Notes under the pieces: model-generated
The model's database searches: none
Told to the model about the DNA's origin: nothing
The model's input: the letters and a program-made list of their open reading frames with translations, nothing else
Part shown: piece by piece, positions 58,501 to 64,000 of the stretch
Layout: each line of letters opens with the position of its first letter
Position numbering within the stretch: position 1 is the first letter of the stretch
Source of the DNA: Lonicera japonica
Taxonomy: Eukaryota; Streptophyta; Magnoliopsida; Dipsacales; Caprifoliaceae
Direction: 5' to 3'
Length of the DNA stretch: 64,000 nt
Assembly (NCBI GenBank): GCA_021464415.1
Contig: CM038466.1
Location: 53,942,550 to 54,006,549 of the forward strand
Position numbers and translations under genes: made by a program

Positions 58501-58808
58501 GTCCCAAGATGGCCAAATTTGGAAAAGTGTTGAACCGAAAAGTTGTAACTTTCGAAATTCACTTGATTTTGGGGTCAAAAAACGCAAGATTTGGAGTTTC
58601 GAACAAAAAATTATGCTTTAAAAACTATCCCAAGTCACTTTAGGTGTCCTGTCTCACATATTCAACAAAGTTAAGCATTTAATTGCATCAATTGAAACTA
58701 AGACCTGCAAAACAACTAAATGTCAACATTAGATAATATAATACAAGTTTTGACACTTAAAAGTTAGGCATTTGGGGAATTATAAATAACAGTTTTGGGT
58801 GCTTATCA
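55598..58808 (-). mobile_element. Old LTR, about 1.54 kb without the nested LTR inside it
   Basis: On the minus strand it starts TGATAAGCACCC (58808) and ends GATAGCACCCCATCA (55598), giving inverted TGAT...ATCA ends. Near-identical 5-base flanks (taagt before, taggt after) suggest an aged target duplication. The 56269-57937 solo LTR plus its target duplication interrupts it. Inside are the 'aggggtcaaatccacggg' segment (55689) and duplicated 'cacctatggtatgtagag' blocks (55978 and 56226). Confidence 0.55.
56269..57937 (+). mobile_element. Solo gypsy LTR (1.67 kb) with target duplication AGAAA
   Basis: Starts TGATAAACGCATAATATTGTC and ends TTAAGTTGCGTCA. AGAAA lies on both sides (56264-56268 and 57938-57942). 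It belongs to the same family as 47368-49204 and 42660-43651. It carries four palindromes of the CCATGATCGATCATGG type (56522-56539, 56545-56560, 56587-56602, 56609-56624) about 250-355 bases from its start. The 'tatccctgtggttcgacactc' segment lies near its end. Confidence 0.9.
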
Positions 58809-59040
58809 TAGGTAAGTTTTATTTATCTGATTTTATGAAAGCTTTAATTGAGTGATAATATAATTACTCCTTGTTTCGTAAATAATTTTTATCAGGATTC
58901 TTTATCAAATTATTTTGTTTGAAAATAATAAACTATCAGGAACTTAACAATAAGTTCATTCAATTAAAAAGTGGACAATCTATGAAATAAAACAAGTACA
59001 TAAATGTATAATTGAATAACTAAAAGAGATTTTAGTTACT
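58809..59040. other. AT-rich spacer
   Basis: Short AT-rich stretch between the aged LTR and the next LTR-like region. Nothing recognisable. Confidence 0.4.
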
Positions 59041-59760
59041 TTCCCGACAATATATATATATAAGAACGAAAGAGAGAAAATATAATACGACATAAGAGAT
59101 TCTGGAGGATATCGGCATTTCTTCTCCAGATATTTCCAAGAATCTCACTCCAGAATATAACACTTCGAGTGTTGAGATATGGATTTGAGACTTTCTTCAG
59201 AAATAAGACAATCACGTGATACAGACTTTAAATTGTTATAAAAGGTCAGAAGGTTGCAGATTTAGAGAGATTTTTGGCTCCTCCAAAAATGTTGTCATTG
59301 AAACCCTTGGGTGCAGGTATATTTATAGTGGTGGGATGGTTTGTTGCGCGAAAAATGGCTGAACTGTTGTTTCTAACAGACTGATGTGTCAGGGAGTGGA
59401 TGGTCTATGTTTGGGGAGTTTGTCATGTGATAAATTCTAGTTTGTCGTGCGACAAACCCAAATACAAGGTAGTTTGTCGTGTGGCAAACCCTCCCAAAAA
59501 CAGTTTCTAGTGTATGAGTGGGTTTCAGATTCAAAAAGTGACTTCTGAGAGCTTTTAGGGTTATTGCGGAGGATAAGAATTGGTTTGTCTATAGTATTGT
59601 TGCTCCCTTTTTTCTTGTTTGTTGTTATGGTTTTCTGATCTATAATTTAACTTATTATTTGCAATTGTGGTTGTACTCTTGGCTCTTGCTTTACCCTATT
59701 CTATTGTTACAACTCGGTGTAGATTCCGACTCAACAATTCAAGGTACACAATAAATAATT
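59041..59760 (-). mobile_element. LTR-like segment with GTTTGTCG-TG-CGACAAAC palindromes
   Basis: On the minus strand a TATA-like 'ccactataaatatacctgc' (about 59320) lies close to three copies of a palindromic motif (about 59418-59434, 59440-59457, 59472-59489). The promoter plus palindrome layout is that of an LTR U3. The ends could not be fixed, so the element type is uncertain. Confidence 0.35.
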
Positions 59761-60017
59761 TCAATTCCTCAATTCTACCACACAATGCATGAAAGGTGTT
59801 TGATAAAATGTTTGAACAGAATTCTCACGAGGTCTGGTCAATAAGTGCTCCTGCTAGAAATACTCTAATATTTATGTGCTTAGCCTTATGGGTCATAGCA
59901 ATCTAATTAACTATTATATTGAATTCAAGTAGAGAATGGTCATTAATGAAAATTTATCAATGGTCAAATTTGAAATTTGTGTTTGTGTTATAATAAGAGC
60001 TATTTGACCATTGATTA

Positions 60018-61464
60018 TGTTGACCTAGAAGGTCTTAATCTTATTTTGATAATAACAATAAATTAATCATGTGTAATTTAACATGTGTGTTGAAGTAATT
60101 ATAGCCACATTTCAATGATCATCATACATGGACCAAAACTGACCAATCCAAACTAAGATCTTTCCTCTACAAGCATTCAAATCACATTGGATTGCCTCTC
60201 TCAAAATCTTTGATCAATGAACTTTGATATACACATTCCATTGAAGATCAAAGTCAAAGTTCAAATGTAGATCAAATTGAAGAAACAAATTGAAGCATTC
60301 AAAAACTCATTAATTCGATAATTGAGTGAGTGCTTAGAATTTATGTAAAGTTTCTTATTTGATTATTTATATAGCTCATACATATTGATATAGATAGCTC
60401 ATACATATTGATTATTTATAGGATTTATGTAAAGTTTCTTATTTGATTCATTTGAAAACATCATTCTTACAAAAACTGGTTTTCAAATAAATTCATAGTA
60501 AATTTAAATGATCATATTTTGAGTTTTCCTGTAAAGAGGTATCTTAGGAACATATTTTGAGGTCCCAAAATCATTAGAATTAATTTTGGAGTTAAATTGC
60601 AAAAGTCCAAAAATTGAGATTTTGGCATAATGGACAGAGCCCATCAGTCGACTAAGCAGTTTTGCTCAGTCGACTGATGAGCTTTGCTAAGTCGATTTAT
60701 GTCTTAGAATATAGTCGTTGGATTTCTGATTTTTTATCATTTTTGGTACCAAACTTTTACCAAACTTCAAAAACAGCTATATCACGTTTGAGACTATATA
60801 TACACTATCTAAGACACATTTTGACAAGCTTTAGTATTGATCATAATTATTCATCTTTAAGTTATATCTATTTGATCAATCAAGATAACTCTAGTGTGAG
60901 CTTCAATTGTATCTATCAAACACTTGAGAGTTGTTATTCATTGGTGTGAATCACCAAACAATCTATATTCAATTATGAGAGGTAAATCTCATAGGATAGC
61001 AAGAACGTAAATTCTTGTTTAGTAATTGTGAGAGGTAAATCTCATAAATTAGCAAGAGAGTATATATTCTAAGAAGTGTAGTGGGTATAGCTACATTGTG
61101 AGTGTTGTGTGTATAACAACATTTTTGTATTGTGGTTTGATTTTCACCTGAAAGAAAATTGAAAATCGGTTTTAATGGAGATTCTCGGGGGACTATCCAA
61201 GCGCAGATGTATGGTTTAGGAAACCGAACCGCGTGAACAAAACGTCTTGGGTTTCAATCGGTTTAATCTTTCTAACTTAAGCTATTTATTTTCTTGTTAT
61301 ATCAGTGCTTGATCTTGAGTTTGTTTGATTGATTTGCTTGTTTTCCTTGATATTTTTGTTTAGCTTAGTTATATTATTTAAACATTTTTAGAAAACGTTT
61401 TAATTCCACAGTAAGCATTAAAAATCCTATTCACCCTCCCTCTAGGGTTGATTTCCGACCAACA
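60018..61464 (+). mobile_element. Solo LTR (1.45 kb), copia-like, with target duplication GATTA
   Basis: Starts TGTTGACCTAGAAGGTC and ends GATTTCCGACCAACA (TGTT...AACA). GATTA lies on both sides (60013-60017 and 61465-61469). It contains CAGTCGACT palindromes (60644-60690) and a duplicated 'gtgagaggtaaatctcata' block (about 60974 and 61027). The ends and the TGTTGACC start are those of a plant copia-type LTR. There is no internal region, so it is a solo LTR. Confidence 0.9.
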
Positions 61465-61721
61465 GATTATGTTGAAATTAATGACTAATGATATAAGACA
61501 ACTAGGGGTAACCCGCACCTATGGAATTATGGATGTAATCCTTGCATGAATTTTAATAAGTTATAGTGGATCTCAGCTCATTGAAAGCCGTTGAACTGCA
61601 TCATAATGGATAAAACTGTTGCATAACATGGCAAAAAGTTCCACCTAATATTAAGATTAAATGCTACAAATAACACAAATTTTACTGCTAAAAATATATA
61701 TATAAAAAAAATTTAATTTTG
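61465..61721. other. Short gene-free spacer
   Basis: AT-rich unique DNA between the solo LTR and duplication A copy 2. Nothing recognisable. Confidence 0.4.
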
Positions 61722-64000
61722 AGATATATGCTAGGCATCTGTCTGGTAAAAAAAATAACACTCCTCCGACTTAAATTAATAGTCTCATTTTATGTTTGAG
61801 ACATGATAAATGAATTAAATCTCACAATATAAATTGTAATATTTATTCTTTAGAACCATTGATTATGTTTTTTTTTAATAAGAAACAATGCTTATATTGA
61901 TGAAAAAAACAAATATAAGCGGGGAAAATGAAAGTGGACGAGAAATCCATAACAGAACGAGACAAAAAGAAAAAGGGAAAAAAAAGAACAAGCAAAAACT
62001 CCACAAAGACTAGAATCCCCTCAACAAAAAACACAAAACTCAGCCACATAACACCATGAATTTCTGCAATGAATCTCCCCTCAAATCAAATTTCAGTGTC
62101 GTGTCTTGCAGAGGATGTTTGAATTCTTGCAAAACTCAAATACAATATCCATAGAAACAATTAAAGTACCTACAACAACTTCATCTTTTTAGAAAAAAAA
62201 TAAGTTCTCAAAAACCAAATCTTAAAATTCCCTTATGTTTATTACTCCCCATTGATTACTCTCTCTTTTCTCTTTTATATTCACACAACTCTAGGTCCTC
62301 TCGATCTTTCACATTCTTTCATTAGTTACTTTCTTTCATTCTTTCATTTTAAAATAAGCGTTCCTCAAACCTGTAGATATTTCTTTCTTCCATGCCTTTT
62401 TCTACTCTCTCCCATGCTTGAACTTACGGGTATTTTCAGTTTTGGTCAAGATAAAAACTAAAGTATCCCAAACTCAAATTAAATGTAAAAATCCAATTTC
62501 GATTTGATTTCACTTTCTAAATCTTCTAAACCCAAACTCGAACCAAACTTTTATGTTCGGTTCGGTTTTGTTCAATTTTGATATATTTTTTTAAATCAAT
62601 TAAACATGGCAATAGAATACTAATTGTGATGTAAGATTGGTTCAGTTTCAGATTAAAGTCAAAGTTTTCTAGAACTAAGGAACAAACATATAGAAACTGC
62701 ATTCTCTATTTACTCACTATTTATTTATTTTTTACATTTATAAGAATAAAACACATTAAATAAAATGATGAATTATCTTACCATCATGTATGTGATAAAA
62801 AAAATCTTAACATCATGTAGTTAATTCAATAACATGGGCATGCATTAATTAAATTTTTTTAAGAGGATCATAACATGCCGTTGATAAGGAACATATTCTT
62901 ATAAAAATCCATCTTTTTGTATCATAGTATACTTAATATTATACGTAATGTGTGCCCTTAAAGTATATATTAACACATTTCATATTTCATTTTATTATAC
63001 ATAATTTGGTTCGATTCGATTTTGGACTAGCTAGCCCCGAACCAAACTATTTGGTTTCAGTTCGATTTTCTAGTTTTCGGTTTCGAGTTTTTTTCAGTTC
63101 AGGATTTTATGGATCAATTTAGATCGGTTTGGTCGATTTTCGTATTGGCCTTAGCACCCCTACTTTAACTTTAATCTCTTGGATCGTGGAAGTCCCAATT
63201 GTGAGTAATATTGAATTTACTTCTTAGTACCAAATGTTAATACTTTACAAGTTCCAATAAATGATATGATCAGATTAAGATTTCTACAGATTGTTTGATA
63301 GTAGAAAAAAAAAATGTATTGTTATGAGAAGATTGAATATGAGTTGAGAGATGTCATGAGACATTCTTTCGTTTTTTTCATGGAAAATTTTCTTTGTATT
63401 GTGGTGAATAAAAATTTTCCACAAAAATTAGAGGATGAAAGACATCTACTCGATGGAGAGAATCCCACCGCATCCCTCAACTTATTTTTGTTTGCAATGT
63501 CTTCCTATTCTTTCTTAACCGCTTTAAAGTTTAATGTCTTTGTTTATTTTCCTTTATTTTTCTCTTTCGTGTAACCAAAAGATACATGTCTAGGAATATT
63601 GAAATAATTTTTTTTTGGGGGATTAATAACGATAAATTCTTTAGAATTAGTACAGATAATTGCACATTTTCATTAAGCACCGGTTCATTGCTTACAAGAA
63701 ATAATATTGTTTTATTGCTATTTCTACTTGGTTAGTTATGTAGTTTTATCACATGTTGTGTTTTGCTTTTATATTTATTCCAGCGAGTTTGCTTTCTTCA
63801 ATAGATATTGTTTTTATTAAGTTGTTGAGCTATATCTTCATTTTTGTCCTCCAAAGCAACCAATTATAACGACTTTAATTTTAAAACTTATTATATTTTA
63901 TATTTTTGTAAAAACTTGATATGCAGAATGAAACAGATGTGATAATGTAAATTGGGTGTCTATTACACATTTTTCATGTTACAAAAAAAAATAAAAAATT
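61722..64000 (+). repeat. Segmental duplication A, copy 2 (runs to the window end)
   Basis: Matches 20939-23750 in the same orientation. It lacks the 540 bases at 21348-21887 of copy 1, and its T run is much shorter (about 8 against 22). It includes the LINE tail fragment (61868-62120). The sequence continues to match until the end of the window. No gene supported. Confidence 0.85.

Overview
This window is nuclear DNA from a flowering plant, probably a eudicot. It is AT-rich and dominated by nested, decayed transposable elements: Ty3/gypsy and Ty1/copia LTR elements, an L1-type LINE, a PIF/Harbinger DNA transposon, Stowaway- and Tourist-like MITEs and tRNA-derived SINEs. It also holds one degraded endogenous pararetrovirus (family Caulimoviridae). 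Only two host-type gene families are recognisable: an F-box/FBA gene and a small B3-like gene. No rRNA, canonical tRNA, CRISPR or bacterial-type operon is present.

Layout. 1-4.4 kb: 3' part of an LTR retrotransposon and the start of its LTR, which carries a SINE-like insertion. 5.35-13.55 kb: an endogenous pararetrovirus on the minus strand. Its domain order is movement protein, proline-rich linker, coat protein with zinc knuckle, aspartic protease, reverse transcriptase, RNase H and a long C-terminal module. It is broken by at least six stops and three frameshifts, and hairpin-rich repeats of one family flank it on both sides. 13.7-20.9 kb: a gypsy LTR fragment abutting a decayed minus-strand copia element (LTR at 20749-20930) that is split by a LINE truncated at its 3' end. 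20.9-23.75 kb: first copy of a segmental duplication whose second copy is at 61.7-64 kb.

24.3-27.0 kb and 36.8-39.25 kb: a duplicated B3-like/F-box gene pair. Copy 1 keeps an intact F-box gene and a broken B3 gene. Copy 2 keeps a largely open B3 gene and an F-box gene that has lost its F-box. 29.18-34.91 kb: a complete PIF/Harbinger element with terminal inverted repeats and TTA target duplications. Its transposase is decayed, but its Myb/SANT-like companion gene is still open across three exons.

39-64 kb holds no convincing gene. It contains solo LTRs with target-site duplications (47368-49204, 56269-57937, 60018-61464), an older LTR (55598-58808) into which the second of these is nested, an inverted LTR fragment (42660-43651), MITEs, a perfect 290-bp tandem duplication and a GC-rich minisatellite. 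Several unrelated LTRs carry short arrays of CpG-centred palindromes.

All homology statements rest on reading motifs by eye. Boundaries given with target-site duplications are the firmest; age and identity statements are estimates.
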